DNA of 64,000 nt from Stratiolaelaps scimitus. Its lineage: Eukaryota; Arthropoda; Arachnida; Mesostigmata; Laelapidae. Below are positions 1 through 13,456 of this stretch, in pieces. The DNA is taken from positions 434,001 to 498,000 of the forward strand of contig JABWDB010000018.1 of the NCBI GenBank assembly GCA_019614645.1, read 5' to 3'. Every line of letters starts with the position of its first letter. Within the stretch, counting starts at the first letter, position 1. The translations under genes and the position numbers were made by a program. The notes under the pieces were generated by a model that was given only the letters and a program-made list of their open reading frames with translations, was not told the origin of the DNA and made no database searches.

Positions 1-898
1 CCGGTATAAAAAGACCGTAAACACTTTAGGCTGTATTCGAAAGAATGGCACACATTCTGTAGTAACGCCGCGAGAACATAAAGCTGGAGAAGAGGGAGGG
101 CGTCAGTAGTGACTGCTGCATATGGACATCTCGAGTCGGTCTACAAACTTACAACCATATGGCAAAATGCGGAGAGCGGACAGCGTTCGCGATTTGATTA
201 ATGGTTCCCGTTCATGCTTTCATGTATAGTACGATGTGGCGGGATGTAAAATTGTTTATGGAACGAAGGGCACGGAGTGCGGAGGAATAGCCGCAGATCT
301 ATGTTCACCCGTAACATGGCGTGTTGTTGTTATCATTATTATAATTATGTGTTTGCCTTCGCCAACCTCTGCTGATTGACATAGAGATTTTATTGCCGAA
401 TGTCAGCCTCACCTAAACATGAATAGTTACATTCTCAAACGCATGTGCGTGGAGATTAGCTACACAAGATTGAAGCGTATGACGAACACAGATTTCCTGT
501 TGTATACGAGACAGCGAAGTGGATTAAAACAAATCGTCGGCCAGATTACTAGCAATTTCAAAGTATCTAGAACTCCAGGGTGTACGCAAGCAGGTTACAT
601 GAGATCGGCCACAGAAGAAAATCCTGTGAATGTACCGTAGAGTATGTTGTTTGTCCGTGCAAGATGTTTGTCCGCTAAGATAATACATACATGTCGCTTA
701 CTCAAGCACTTCGGCATAAGGGTCCTTAACGATGTTCGATGAACCTTTTGGCTGGATTGGTGCTTCATCGACTCAGGTCGTCGGGATAAAAAATAATGAA
801 ACTGTATCAGGTGCAGCAATACGTAATTTTGGTGCAAATTCTATATGAGACGATAGTATGCCCACTTTTTAATCATGAAGACAGCACTTGTGACTGTA
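1..898. other. Non-coding stretch left of tRNA-Arg
   Basis: I see no gene here. The open frames are short, belong to no family I recognise and show no splice-site context. The sequence is mixed in composition with small AT-rich patches. It could be intergenic or the left part of a long intron. Confidence 0.6.
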
Positions 899-971
899 GT
901 CCCTGTAGCGCAGTGGATAGCGCGTTGGACTTCTAATCCAAAGGTCTCGGGTTCGACTCCCGACAGGGATG
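899..971 (+). tRNA. tRNA-Arg (anticodon TCT)
   Basis: A full cloverleaf can be folded. The acceptor stem pairs 899-905 (gtccctg) with 964-970 (cagggat), with one G-T pair. The D arm has gcgc at 908-911 and 920-923. The anticodon stem ttgga/tccaa (925-929 and 937-941) encloses the loop cttctaa, with anticodon TCT at 932-934. The T arm is tcggg/cccga around ttcgact (947-963). TCT reads AGA, so the tRNA delivers arginine to cytosolic ribosomes. Internal A and B boxes are intact, there is no intron, and a run of five T follows at once, as expected for RNA polymerase III termination. No CCA is encoded, as is normal for eukaryotes. It stands alone, with no other gene within several kilobases. Confidence 0.96.
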
Positions 972-972
972 C

Positions 973-977
973 TTTTT
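973..977 (+). terminator. Pol III terminator of tRNA-Arg
   Basis: A run of five T lies one base after the tRNA discriminator position. This is the usual RNA polymerase III stop signal and supports a functional tRNA gene. Confidence 0.8.
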
Positions 978-3900
978 GTTTGCGGACCTTGACGTGGCCG
1001 GGCGTACACGTGGAGCCACTTGATCGCTTAATCGGCACCGTACAAAGACTATACTTAAGGAATATATACGTATTCGTCAGCGATTTTACCGCGAGGCGAT
1101 TTAATGAGTTATTTGATCAATCGTAGCTGAGGTATTAAAATAGTCGTCAACGCTTACAGAGCAGCTCTCTTGAATTATCATCGTATTTGTTGTGTAGAAG
1201 ATGTGCTCTCTCTATGTCTTAGTGTCTAGTAAATGCCCCGGGCTGACTCGCAGCTAACAGTTGACGGCGAGTTTATTGCTTTGATCAGTGGTTTATAAGA
1301 CGGACCCCTTAAATTCAAATGTACAACAGTCGAAACAGGGGGGGGAGGGGGCTGGGATAACGTCTAGTCCGTCTGAGCTACTGAATTAGTTTTCTTGCTG
1401 AGCTCACCTAACCCGCGTACAATATCCACATCTATCCCCTTCGACGTCAGCCTACAATTGCCGATTGTGTCGACGATGCCACAGAGAAATGATCGGCGTC
1501 ACTCGGGAATCCCCTGTGTCCGCTAAATCCTTCCGCGCGCCACAGCGGATTGCATGCTCCGACTGACTGGCGAAAGTCGCAATACCACATCTAGCAGAGC
1601 TCCTCCGTCGATCTCACCGGCCCCTCGCAGTCATGGTTGCTGGATCCAATCTCTCTTCAGAGCCAACCGCCGGCCGTCGCCTCCCTCACATCTTTTTGTG
1701 GGACACATTGAAGATATCAAGCATATGGCCGCATTTGTCTCGTTCGCCCTGGCCTCTGTAATGCCCGAAATCTACCCGGGCGGCAGGTCCGATTCCTCAG
1801 CTTTTATTCCTCTTTCTGAGGTAGACGGTTCGGCGGGACTTTTGCTCGTCACTCTACAGAGCAAAGGAAGATGGTGTAGGGCGGAGAGAGAGATAGAGAG
1901 AGCCACAGAGCGGCGGAGATCTTCTACCCGTTTATTGTGCCCATCTCGAGGCTGCCGCAGTCGTCAACTGTTATGGCTTAGTCGTTCTGTACAAAGAAGT
2001 CGGCTACGAATACTGCTGGATGTTGAGCTTTAAGGCTGTCTCTTCGGGCGGGGCGGGGAGGGGGGGGGTCGCTTGCACGGGGTCCAGGAGGAGCGCGGAG
2101 AGGATACGGGGAGTACCCGATACATACCCTTATGCGTGCTGTGTTTTTTTCATTGTCTCTTCTAAGGGAGATGTCGAATATGAGTCACTCTTGCGACAAT
2201 TGTCGGGGTGGTGGCTCGTCACTGAGGGAGACCAACTCTGACACGAGGGGCGAAGAACGACGAGGAGGAGTCAATTGATCGAAACTAAGCGCAAGAGCCA
2301 TCACCGCCACCGCCAACATCACGAACACTGTGATGCGATGTTTGGTAGTTAGCTGACGTTGGATGGTCTACAATGGAGAGGCTGAGTGTGAAGTCTGGCC
2401 ATGTACAACAGCATTATTATACATTGTGCAGATGTGATGCTAATGTTGTTCTTATTCTCGTGTCCGCACGATGAGTGGCTACGGCGCCGTATAAGTTGCA
2501 CAGCTGGTGGTACACGCGGTGGCGGTGGCGACGGCAAGATGTCGAACTGGTCCTTCAATTGAGATACGCTCAAACCCTGACAATTCCCGAGAGAAAGAGA
2601 GAGATAGAGAGAGGAAAAGCGAGTAAGTGACTAAATAAGTCAGCCGCCCTCACCGTTACTCCGGGCTTGACATCATGCATGTGTGTGTCGTGTATGGTGT
2701 GAGCCGTACAACCTGTTATACATATGGTTGGTTCTAGTTCTGGTGTTGTTGTGGCGAGCGGACAGGGCCCTCCAGCAGATGCCGTATTTGCTAATGGTGG
2801 CGTCATTGTCTGTAGCTGAAGCTGAGTGTGAAATTCAAGTAACAGTACGCACTGATGCTGAGTTAATCACAATTTCGATTGTCTCGATTGGCACTTCAAC
2901 GATTATGATGAATGCACATGCTTCTGAACAGAGGAGGAGTGGAAATTCGAGAGATCTATGCCACTCGGCAAATGCATTATGTACCCCCATAGACTATACA
3001 TGTAAACGCTCTAAAAATCAATATGCAGCTGCTGAACATAAGTCGTCGTATCGCAAACGGTTGCCTCGAAAATGAAATACGCTGTTGTAGGATCTTTGGA
3101 CACAATGTCGATTCCATTATAGACATATCAATGCCAAAGGCGCCTCCTAAATGCCTCACTCGAGACAGTCGAATGAACAATGCTGCAGCTGGATGAATGG
3201 TTTAGATCAAAAGGTTTTTAAACAAAAATCAACGCAATTCGATCGTCTACTGTGGGCGGGTTAATGGCACCAGGCTTTCCGCGCGGTTTGACATGAATAT
3301 AGCTGACGACTATATGAGGGGTCCGCCATAGTCTCTCTGCGCAGCACATTGATGTACAATGTGCCTGACGACGGTGAGCGCGCGCGCGATGGGAGCGATC
3401 CGTTATGATAGGAGATCAGCGAAGCGAACTCCACAAGATGCTTTTCGATATTCGGGGCGAATATCGTGTGCGAGCAAGGAGTGGCGTACGTTACATCAGC
3501 CGAGATGTGACAGTGCATGTTGATACGGTGCAACAGGGGTGCTTCACCTTTTCTAGACATCTGCGCAGACCGAACAATCAAAGGGGAACTGGTGTTGTAT
3601 ACGGGACTCGAATGTAACGAAGGACACTAACTGCAATGAACAATAGCCGATGCAAGGGTATCTCAAGTGTTCCTGTAGATTCCGGGACATACCGGAGACA
3701 GACGTTTGGCAAAAACAGCGCTGTGGTCAACAAACTGCTGTTGGCGTGATTGCCCACAAAGTGATAAAATAATTGATTGCGATGTCTCACTGTTTCAAAA
3801 TTTCAATTTATTAGGCGACATCAAGCGTCTAATGAGCGAGAATCGCTTCTCTACAAAAAATCGAGATAACTAGCAGTTCATGCTTCGCTCCACAGGGCGA

Positions 3901-6900
3901 CTACTGTGTGGGCTGGCGAAGTTGCTCAGTTCCCCCACGTAATGCAGCATAAGTCACCCTGACACAGCGGTCTATTGATCCTGTAAGCGTTCGTTCCTAT
4001 TGATACCGTATATAGAACTAGACATTGAGCGGCTGTAAGTTGCAGTTTGAACTTGTTAGGCAAAAAGTTGAGGTTCTCCACATTAAAAGGCTTTGCAGAT
4101 GGTAGAAGGGAGCCTAGCCTCGTCTAGGCAGGCCCGGCTCTCTGGGCATCCACCTAGTCAGGGGACTTGTTCGTGAGGTCGTTCTCGCGTAAAATCGGCT
4201 TGATTTTGTCAACCCGAAACTTTGTGCCAGGGGTGAAGGAAAAATGGTGAACAAAATAGCCCCAACGTGTAGCAGCGACAGGAGAGCGATTTTTGATATG
4301 TCAACATGGTGGAAAAAACTGTATTTGCTTGCCTTTGTAGCGGGTTCACCGGGTGACATCCAAACAGAAAAGCCAGTATAATCACCAAAGTTCGAATTGC
4401 TCCTTTGTCATATGGAACTAATTTTAATGCGATCGTTAATTTCAATACTGTTGTTAATCACTAATTTTGTGACAAAATAATAAATCATAATAATAATAAT
4501 AATAATAATAAAAATACTGGAGGTTTACAAATGAAAAAAAAATTGTATTATAATTTAAAAAAATGTTTTTTATAATAATACAAATCGTGGATCAATATAG
4601 CAAAATGCAAACTTGCATATATAACATGTGTATTTAGATACGCTGTTATGTGTATACGTGAAACTAAATTATCATTATTGTTGTTTTTATTGATGGACAC
4701 ATGTCCTGTCGTTATTGGGGACGTCAGCTTATATGTAGGAAAATATCCCGCCTAAGCGGGGGCTGTTGGAATCGAAGTAGCCTCCTTGTGAATGTCGTAG
4801 ACATCCGAGGTGAGCGTAACAATTCAATCACAAGAGCCTTGAAAATTAAACGCGGTTATTATGTACGAACGGGAAATACTGTGAACAGTTGCTCACCTGT
4901 ACGAATGGCTTAAAGTTTAATATGATCACAATTTTTGGCTATTCTTGGCGATCATGATATTGGGTAACCAATCTAATCATCTGTCAAAGCAAATCAAACG
5001 CCTCCTCTCGTTCCACGGTCTGTGGGTTGAACAGAAATTCACTAATCATACGTTTATGCAAATACTAACTGATAAAACCTCTAGGTGAGACCGACAAGAA
5101 GACTATGTCCGTTTATCGTAGTAGTTCAGTGAGACTCGCTTTTAGACCTTTGGTCTATAAGACTGGAGGGAAGCAGGGTTATGGAGCGCCTAGCTTATAT
5201 TGGATAAGAATCAATGAATTCAATAGTAATTTTCTAATACACATCGATACACCGACATATACATATACTTGCTCTCGGCGATGATCGAGATGACATTTCT
5301 TGTTTATCGAAAAGCGTCAGGCGCACACGAATGAGATTCAAATGTGAATTACTTCGAAGACTTTTCTTTAAGCAACAAGGATATAACAAGATGCGAGAAA
5401 TCCGGGGGAAAGCCTCACATAAATATATGCTTAATAGCGAACACCCAGCGTACAGAGGAAGCGACCAAGTCAAACGGTGGTTGTTCAAGAGAGAAAGTTA
5501 TCAAGCTAGAAGCATTGATCTCACTGTGGTAGATGAATCTGTTCGTACCTGGATCGCATCGATATAATGGTGCCCTCATAAGAATCAAGATGGTCCGCCT
5601 GAACTTGTGGACACAGTCAAATGTCTCATCGCTAAATGTATTTGCCTGGATCGGTTACCTATGACAATGAAATGAGACCATTAGCGATTGTCAGCGCCAA
5701 GTTCAATGTGATTTGAGTGAATAGTGATATCTAAGCTACGTTCCGTTTAAGTATGACTTGGACGTGTTACAATTCCGTCCGCATAGACGAGTTCGGGTAG
5801 TGCATATTTGTTGCAAAATGCTATCGAGTGAAACGGGTTCAGCATTGTAATCAACGAAAGTAGTCCTCACAAATAGCAATTGCTTGAATTGATATGTTTC
5901 GAGGTGTTTCAGTGTCATTTAAGCAAGAATACAAACCAATGTATAATTTCAAACCAAGTTGGAAATACTTCATAGAGAAGCTAGACAGGAGGCCGTCCGT
6001 TCATAAGAGAAACTAAGTCATCGGTTCCTTGCCTAGAGTCAAAGAGTAAGCTACTACTAAAGTATTTTCTGTAGTTACTTTTATTATTATTATTATTTTC
6101 ATTATAATCGATATTTTCCTACTAAATCTTGCTGTGCACACTTAGGCACACAAATGACACTGCCCACCCCGACTGCCGTATTGAGAAACTTTGCCATTCG
6201 CGACGCAAAGGCGTTCTCACGCTAAACGTCGTTAATTTCAAAGTTTGACCACCGCCTTCCGCTGACGAACTTGCGAACAACGATCCGAGTCTCGACGACG
6301 AGATCTCGCTCAATGGGAGGCCGAGCTCGATGCGGAAAAACGGCGACTGGAGTCGACCCACGAAGAAGTCGAAGGTAGTCAGTCATTCTCTGATGAGCTG
6401 ATCTGAGCTGAGCGGGTGGAAGATACTCACATCAACATAAGCGATTTGTACGCCACTGGTCCGCCTCAGTGGCGGCGGGCGGGCACGGGGGTGGCCACCG
6501 TGTGTCATCGTCCGGCGATCAAAACGCACTCAGGCCGCGTCAGAGATGACGAGGCCATCTTGACTTAAAACGGCGTGGCAGAGGTCGTGCACCATTGAGG
6601 GACAATCGCTAACGGCGGCCGGCTGAGCAGCCGGACAGGACAACATTATCGGGTCTCGGAACTCGGTTGAAATGCTCGAATCGAGTCACCTCGACCCAAC
6701 AACATTGAACAACGTTGTACTGTTTGTACTGATTTGGCCAAACGGGTTTGCCTTCTATACCACTTATCATCACAATATAATAATAGTAACTAATGAAGAT
6801 ATTGCGCAAGAGGAAAACATACAGTGATCTACTAGGTTTTCGACAAAGTATCTTTCACTCGTCTGTTTTCTATCGCAAGTTTTGCCCCCAGGGCAAACAA

Positions 6901-6965
6901 AGCGAAATTGTTAGCTGTGTCTTTAGTCGATTATAAAAGCCTCATTATAACCGACGTGCGGATTG
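978..6965. other. Non-coding stretch, no supported gene
   Basis: Open frames are short and unrecognised. A GC-rich patch lies at about 1500-2130, with G runs near 1338-1350 and 2051-2068. A strongly AT-rich patch runs from about 4440 to 4700 and contains a (TAA)n microsatellite. One open frame at 2683 begins with a hydrophobic stretch that resembles a signal or membrane segment, but it continues into unconvincing sequence and has no good donor in the needed phase. Confidence 0.6.
4487..4513. repeat. (TAA)n microsatellite
   Basis: About nine near-perfect units of ATA/TAA, embedded in a strongly AT-rich stretch of roughly 250 bp. Confidence 0.9.
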
Positions 6966-7006
6966 CTCTTTCTCTCTCTCTCTCCCTCTCAATATTTCAG
7001 GTAAGA
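6966..7006 (+). promoter_or_regulatory. Candidate recursive-splicing (ratchet) site
   Basis: A pyrimidine tract of about 25 bases (6966-6990, mostly CT repeats) is followed by aatatttcag (6991-7000) and then immediately by gtaaga (7001-7006). A strong 3' splice site thus abuts a strong 5' splice site with no exon between them. In insects, such zero-length exons are the known signature of ratchet points used to remove very long introns in steps, often in neuronal genes. The orientation matches the Ig-domain gene that begins to show exons at 36417. By inference, the site lies in that gene's long 5' intron. Alternatives are an ordinary exon that happens to begin with GTAAG, or chance in a CT microsatellite. 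No exon-like open stretch needs it locally. Confidence 0.4.
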
Positions 7007-10000
7007 ATCTCTCACGATATTGGTTGACGCACGTCGGTGACAACAACAAATATCGCGATATCTGCACACTTACCCGTTCCGCGATTCATATTAGTCATTC
7101 ATAGACGTATCCCGCACACATATGCAGATATGTCACCACTTGCGTGGATGGTCTTCTCACCGAATAGCGGGCAGGTGATTCGTGGTGCATTGTTTTTAGC
7201 GACATGACTTTCCCAACAACGCGTGCAGCGCACATGAAAAACAAATCAAATGACGTGGGGCTGACGCCACCGAGACGGTGGCATTGCCAGGTCTGCTGCG
7301 TCGGCTCCACATCGGGCTCGGGGGCACGAGGACAGAGCACGGGGTTGGAACGAATGACGCCCTGACCCAAGTCCGTTGGAAGGATCTGGGAATCCTTCCG
7401 AGAGATCATTCTCGAGAGCCCGTCACAGCCCTTCAGAACGAAAACAGGATGAAAATGAACAGGACGAACAACAACGAGAGACAGCAGCTCGGTATCTCTC
7501 CCTCTCTCTCTCTCTCGTTTGCTTTCCATGGTCGTCGTCTAAAGTGAGCGCGGACGAAGCCACGTCACGCCCGAAGTCTGAACTCTCTGAGAAGCGGTTT
7601 GTTAGGGTCAGGCGGCCGAGAATTGCGTGCGGGTAGGCGAGGGCTCAGGGCAGAGAGAGAAGACCCGCTGTGGGGGCTAAGTGCGGGTTAGAATGTTGGG
7701 ACGCGCAGAGCGCAGGGGGGCAACGCGAAGGTCTGGAGTGTTGCGGCGTTTGGGTAGAGCAGAGAGAGAGATCGCTGCTAGACGCCGCTGCAGGGGTAAG
7801 AGTAGCAGTGGTCGTTGGTGGTCGTTTCGTGGACGACCAGCTGCTCGGTAGCAGTTACAACGACCCCTCCCACACAGCTGCTCCCGGCTTGCAGATGCAC
7901 TTCAGCCGCTGCTGCTGCTGTTGCTGCGGCTGTCTTCACTGCCGTTGACCTCCTCCGTCCACAATGAAGTCGCTACGAAGAGCCTCAATAGCATAGCCCC
8001 ATGTCGGATGAAGAAGATGCACAGCCAGCTCAACAAAATACAGAGAAACGAGAATGTGAAAGTCGTCAATGTGATGCCGACGCGCCCAACGAGCGCCGAG
8101 CGGCAAAAGCCCATTCGTCCGTATGCGTGACCGGCTGCTCAGAGCTGGCCAATGCTGAACTGCTGGAGCAATCTGTGGGCAATCGACCCTGACGCAGCGT
8201 CGTACTACAATAACAACAACGGAAACGTCAACGATAGCCTCGTATTCGACCATCAAAGTTGTAGCGGGTTGTTGCAAAGAACGGAGCAAAATGAGTTTTT
8301 GACATCATTACGTTGTTGCCTAATAGGTCGGCGATACTAGATGAGATTTGTATGAGCAGGTAACGACCAAGTGTCGAAGTGACGCAGAGAATTGTTTTCG
8401 GCAAAGGGTGACAAGTAGACACAGAAGGCGAACGAGGTTGTTCGGTTGCTACATATTGGTAGATTATGACACTTAGTGACGTGTACTATCTTCAGGAGAA
8501 GAACAGCTTCGAAGTAATACAACGCGTGACTTGCGAATATATCTGGAGCTAGGGGGTAATATTATATATATCGTGGGCGATCAGGTGGAATAGAGTATAT
8601 TAGAGGATTATGTGCACGTTTCACACTGAGACAATATGCGGTGCTTTTTTAGCTTGCAATGCTGACAGGACTAGGAAGGCTCTATATATAATAAAAATCT
8701 TGAAGCACTGTTTTGTAAATTTATTCTCTCCTGTCTCTCTCTCTCTCTCTCGCTCGTAATCCCCTCCTCATTAGTTTGATCGATGTTTGTTGTAATGCAA
8801 ATATCCAAAAGAAAACCACAGCTCGGTACCAAACGAGGTACGCGGTTGAGACAGCAGGACATATTACTGGACATATAGTGGTTGAACAGGAGTAATTGAC
8901 GCACAAGAATGTTTCTTTCCATCGAAGCGTCCGTCTGTGACGAGTGAGTGAGGTCGAAGACTATTGACTGAACGAAGCTGAACAAAATAGGATCTGCGCA
9001 ACAGATTACGCGGTTCGTATGCGGGCGCAAATGCTAGGCTCGAACGGGTGAGAGCCAGAGGGCTCTGTGGTTTGCTACGGGGAAGCTAGGAGGACAGCTT
9101 ATACAAACAACATCGCAGCTGGGTAGGTTGAAAACACAAGAGCTTTGCCTTTTTGCCACAAGAGGTGATCCTTGGCCTGATCCAGTGAGGGGTTGCGATT
9201 AAGGGGTATTTCCTCCGTTGCGGGCAAGGCAGCAGATGGTGCCTCACATCGAGTTCGTCATAGAATTCGGAGTCGTGTACCAGCAGGTGTCGCCATCAGG
9301 GTGAAGGTGCACAATTTCTACTGAGATAGTTTTACTTGAAGCATTAAATCGACAGGCGCACATCGTTTCTCATGTCGGTTCCCGGCTTGTGCTGTGGGTG
9401 TGTGTTTATATAACGAATATTTGCTGCGATATGACTAACCATCATTGCAACCATTTTTGCGTGTAACACGCCGCCTCGTGCACGGGGTCCCGAAGAAGAT
9501 GGATTGCACTCATTATGTCACACGACATTGGACGGGTCAGGCGAAGAGAGAGAGGAGAGAGCGTGTGGTGCCTTCGTGGCCGCTGTATGTGCGGCAATAT
9601 ATTGTTTATTTATAAAGAATAGGAACCAAGATAATAGCACAACGCGAATGATGATGATAATAATAATATTAGCAGCACTGGCCTTCGCTTGCTTATTGTC
9701 TCCCCAATCTCCCAATGTTGGAGAGGATTTCGGTGGAGAAAGGCGAGCGGAAACTACGGCATATATATGTTGGCTACGGCTATATAAAGGTTATCATGTT
9801 GCTCTTTATTTTTGCTGGTAGGAATGATTTAGTCGCATGAATTGTGGATTTCCGCTGCATAACCCATACATAGAGCCATGATGTGCCTATGTGGCGTCCC
9901 TTCCCTACCTTGTTAAATCCTTCAATTTGACGGCTCTGCAAACGTAGCTTGATAGCAATGGGTATGCGGCTAACACAGAGAGGGCCAAACAGCGGGAACG

Positions 10001-11174
10001 GCAATCGTCACTTGACCTTGTTGAGGAGGCAGACAGAATAGCTGTCGTTGCGTCGAGTCGTTTAAGAGGAGCGATCTACCTATTGTGTGCAACGATGGCC
10101 TCCATTCTGGCTGGCCGTACTAAAGGTGCGGACGGTCTAGCCAGTCTGTCGATTTGTCAGTGCACTTGTGCCGGCGCGGCGGCAGTATGCCTGTGCCGGT
10201 AGAGTGAATGGGCTAGCTTTTGTCGCTTAAGATGGCAATTCCCGCCAGCTCACCGACATTGGACTATCACTACTGCTGGTACAAGGACGGCTGCTGCTGC
10301 TGGTGGTGTTTCCCGAGTTTTTCTCCCAACCGACCACCCCCGAGCCCCCGACCCGCCCATAAAGTAGAGTGGAGCATAGTGGAGACGGAAGGGATCTGAA
10401 GGCTTCTGCCGCAGTGCAGTAGTAAGTTGTTGTGTTTGCTCTTGAGCTCAGCCGTGAATACCCGGACACCTCGTCGGGCACGTCCGGCTCAACTGTCCGT
10501 CGCTGTCGGCCGGCTGCCTCGTCCTTCTGTTGCTTTGCTAGCTCCGTCTAACCCCTCAGCAGAGAAGGCTGCGGGGTTCCCCTGGCGGCCGGAACGAGAC
10601 GGCGAAGAAGACATTACGTCTTTTACGTGCTGACCCCTAAGGAAACACCGCTGGCAAGTGACATTGTCCTTCCCATGGATGGCCAAAATAGGAGAGACAC
10701 TCGCCGGCTGACCCGTTGACGGAGGTCGGAGAGCAGATGCGGCTGGGGTCTCCGACGAGCACGAGAGGGACAGAGAAGTAGTTTGCCGGCAGAACGAACC
10801 ACCGGAGATGGACGGGAATCAGGAAGTGTCACTGATAGAATGGCTATACCGACTATTACTATGTTATACTGCTACTGGTACTAAGGATTAGTGCACTACG
10901 ACGACTACTCAACCGTCCACTGTGCCACCCGCACGCCTCGCAAGGTAACGACAATTTCACTACTATACGATTTAATGCTGAGCGTTCCTGGAGTATTCAT
11001 GCAGCTAAGCATTTGATTTGCGGCTCTCATAATCGATGAAGATAGACAGTGTCATACAGGATCACCGAATACGTATGAGTCATTAAAAGTTGTGTGGTCC
11101 AGCTAATCGGAGAGTGTTAACGAGTGGAAGGCAAATGAGACGTCGATACCGACATACATACATATTATATACAC

Positions 11175-11195
11175 TATATATATATATATATATAT
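11175..11195. repeat. (TA)n microsatellite
   Basis: Perfect TA dinucleotide run of about ten units. Confidence 0.95.
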
Positions 11196-12055
11196 GTAAC
11201 TCCCTTGTCGAAAAAGCGGATCGGGGGCGGAGACGTCTAAGGGCAGCAGGCAACAACTTCATGCTATTGGAATAATGCTTAGTGAGTTTATGGGTTTGCA
11301 CAGTCTCACACTTCACAGTCACTCATTATTGGCTGGATCACGCATCAGGTATTTCCGCCAACCCCTAAATAGACCCATAGAACAAAGCAAGGTCTCCTTT
11401 CGTCAAGCTGAACGTTATCACCTATGCGGCAACTGTAAACGATACTCGGTTCGGCCCGAGTTGTTGCGGTGCACCCTGAACATGAGATCAGCGAAGATAC
11501 TTAATCACCACAAAACGCCACACTGCAAACCCACAGCCACTTATAGCTACTCTTGTGTCCTCTTTCGCTGATTCACTTCCTTGAATGAGGAGGCAGCAGT
11601 TCTTGGCCAATGGAACCATTTTTCCTTGAGCTGCCTCAACGGTGATCTGTGTCCTGTCTCTGATGGCTGAGAAGGAGAGAATTCGAACGAAGGGAGTTCG
11701 GCCCCCAGACAATAGAATTGGTGGTGGGGAGGGGGTATCAACAATGACCTGATACTCTTACTTAGTCATCTATTCTCTTCGTTCTCATGCTGATATTGGC
11801 TATTTGTATCAAGTTAACGTAACTACACAGCCACCCGTCAATCGAACGAGCCGCATGGGGACCTTCCACCCCACCCAGCATATTATCATTTGATATTGGC
11901 TTTCATTGTTCCCGCTGTCTGGGGTTACCCTCGGACGATACGTCCGACGTACGAGCTCTATGGATGAGTGGCAGCCGATTAATAATCGCTAGTGGCTTTG
12001 CCTTCCTTTAGGAGTCCCCCCTGCCATTCAACCCTTTGGGGTAGCGTTAAACGCT

Positions 12056-12057
<2 letters not shown>

Positions 12058-12099
<42 letters not shown>
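12058..12099. repeat. (AT)n microsatellite
   Basis: Perfect AT run of 21 units, among the longest uninterrupted ones in the window. Confidence 0.97.
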
Positions 12100-12102
<3 letters not shown>

Positions 12103-13393
12103 TATATCTTTGCTGTGTTGTCATGTTTTTTACGTGATTTTCGCCAAATCTGCGCTGAATGCAATATAATTCGCTGGGACCCTCTTCGTAACCCCTTTCT
12201 CAGACGATGAAATAGGACTATGATACAACGATTATACTATTGTGGTAACTGGTACACGTGTATGGGGCGATTGCAGGGTTAGCAGAGCAATACTTCAAGA
12301 AATCTGACGAGTTTCTTACTAAATTTGGCACTCGACTATTGCCGCTCGACGCCAGGTGCTGATTAAAATTTGTCGGGGCCAATTTGTTAAAATATTCATT
12401 CATATGTTTATTAATATTCTTTATCTTCTATGCAGGCTTCATACGAAGCGGACTTTTAATGGGGAATCCCCACAATAACTGGGTGCGAGTGTCACGACCG
12501 AGACAAATGCGACAGCATAACCTAGCATTATCTATCTATTTCGTGTAGACTACAAGCGCCACTAAGACCAGCTCTCCCCTCTGATCACGATGATGCGCTA
12601 GCCCCGACGTTTATGCTTATACCAACGTAGTGATTCCGAGTGAATGAACGAGGTCGCTCCAACGAGGTAAGCAGATCCTACGGTGAGGGTGGCAAGTAGG
12701 CCTCAATCGGAGACCCCACAGCGTTCTACGGGGCGGAGATAGGGAGACGCTATGAGGGCGGTGATTGACACCGGGCGAGTTCGCTCTCCGTTCGCGTTTA
12801 TCGCCTGAGCAATCGACGGAAAAGGGGTCGGGTCAAATCGCATGAGTACCATGCACACGGTTCGGCGTCTGATCAAGAAGATGATCGGAACTACGCGGCG
12901 ACGAACGCTGCTGCACGTTGAACCAAGACCCGGTGGGATCCGCTCACGATACGGCAACGCGTCTTTCGTAGGTTTGCGAGTGAAACTATTCGAATTCAAA
13001 AGCATAATTTCGTTTATTTGACTGTACCTAAAATGTGTGGTGTGATTCGTGGCAGATCAGTCGTAGAGTCGAGATTACATGGCGCGTTTTTAGCCTTTGT
13101 GTTGCTTACGCAAAAAACGTCAGGGAATAAAACAATCTCCGAAATAGTAATTCGTGCACGCCACTTCATCTCCCATTGGAGCAACCAACTGATGAAACAA
13201 CGTGATGGAGAGCAACACCGATTTCGCTTAGAAAGCAGGGCATCGAGTTGCATTGTTTGTTTCGCTCCTGGGTAGTGATCACCTCGCAGAATATCTGACG
13301 TTCGCTGAGGACAACGGAGGCAGGTTCCGGATATTGGTCCTACAGGAAGCTGTGTGCGTGAAGTGGCTCATTAAGTTCGCCTCTGTATAGGCC

Positions 13394-13418
13394 ATATATA
13401 TATATATATATATATATA
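13394..13418. repeat. (AT)n microsatellite beside a dispersed repeat
   Basis: Perfect AT run of about 12 units. Its right edge joins a 39-bp sequence that recurs beside another TA run at 21458. Confidence 0.95.
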
Positions 13419-13456
13419 GACACTTTGGCTGTGACAAACGAGCGAGCTGCACTAAT
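13418..13456 (+). repeat. 39-bp dispersed repeat, copy 1
   Basis: Begins agacactttggctgtgacaa and ends actaat. It matches 21458-21496 at 37 of 39 positions, the two differences being transitions. In both copies a TA microsatellite abuts the left end, so the microsatellite and unique segment appear to have moved or been copied together. The family is unknown; it may be the end of a short mobile element that carries or seeds a microsatellite. Confidence 0.8.

Larger units (their letters stand above)
7007..13393. other. Non-coding stretch with GC-rich patches
   Basis: No gene is supported. GC-rich blocks with long shadow open frames lie at about 7250-8200 and 10200-10930. CT-rich runs lie at 7495-7516 and 8725-8751, and a short GCT-repeat run lies near 7905-7930. 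An open frame at 9648 begins with a very hydrophobic signal-like segment, but it arises from an ATG/ATA simple repeat. Such GC-rich, CT-rich blocks could be regulatory islands or unannotated 5' exons. Nothing in the sequence decides this. Confidence 0.55.

Noticed and set aside
9648..9760. Signal-peptide-like start MMMIIIILAALAF as the missing first exon of the Ig gene
   Set aside because: The Met/Ile run comes from an ATG/ATA simple repeat. The only phase-1 GT (gtggag) is a weak donor.
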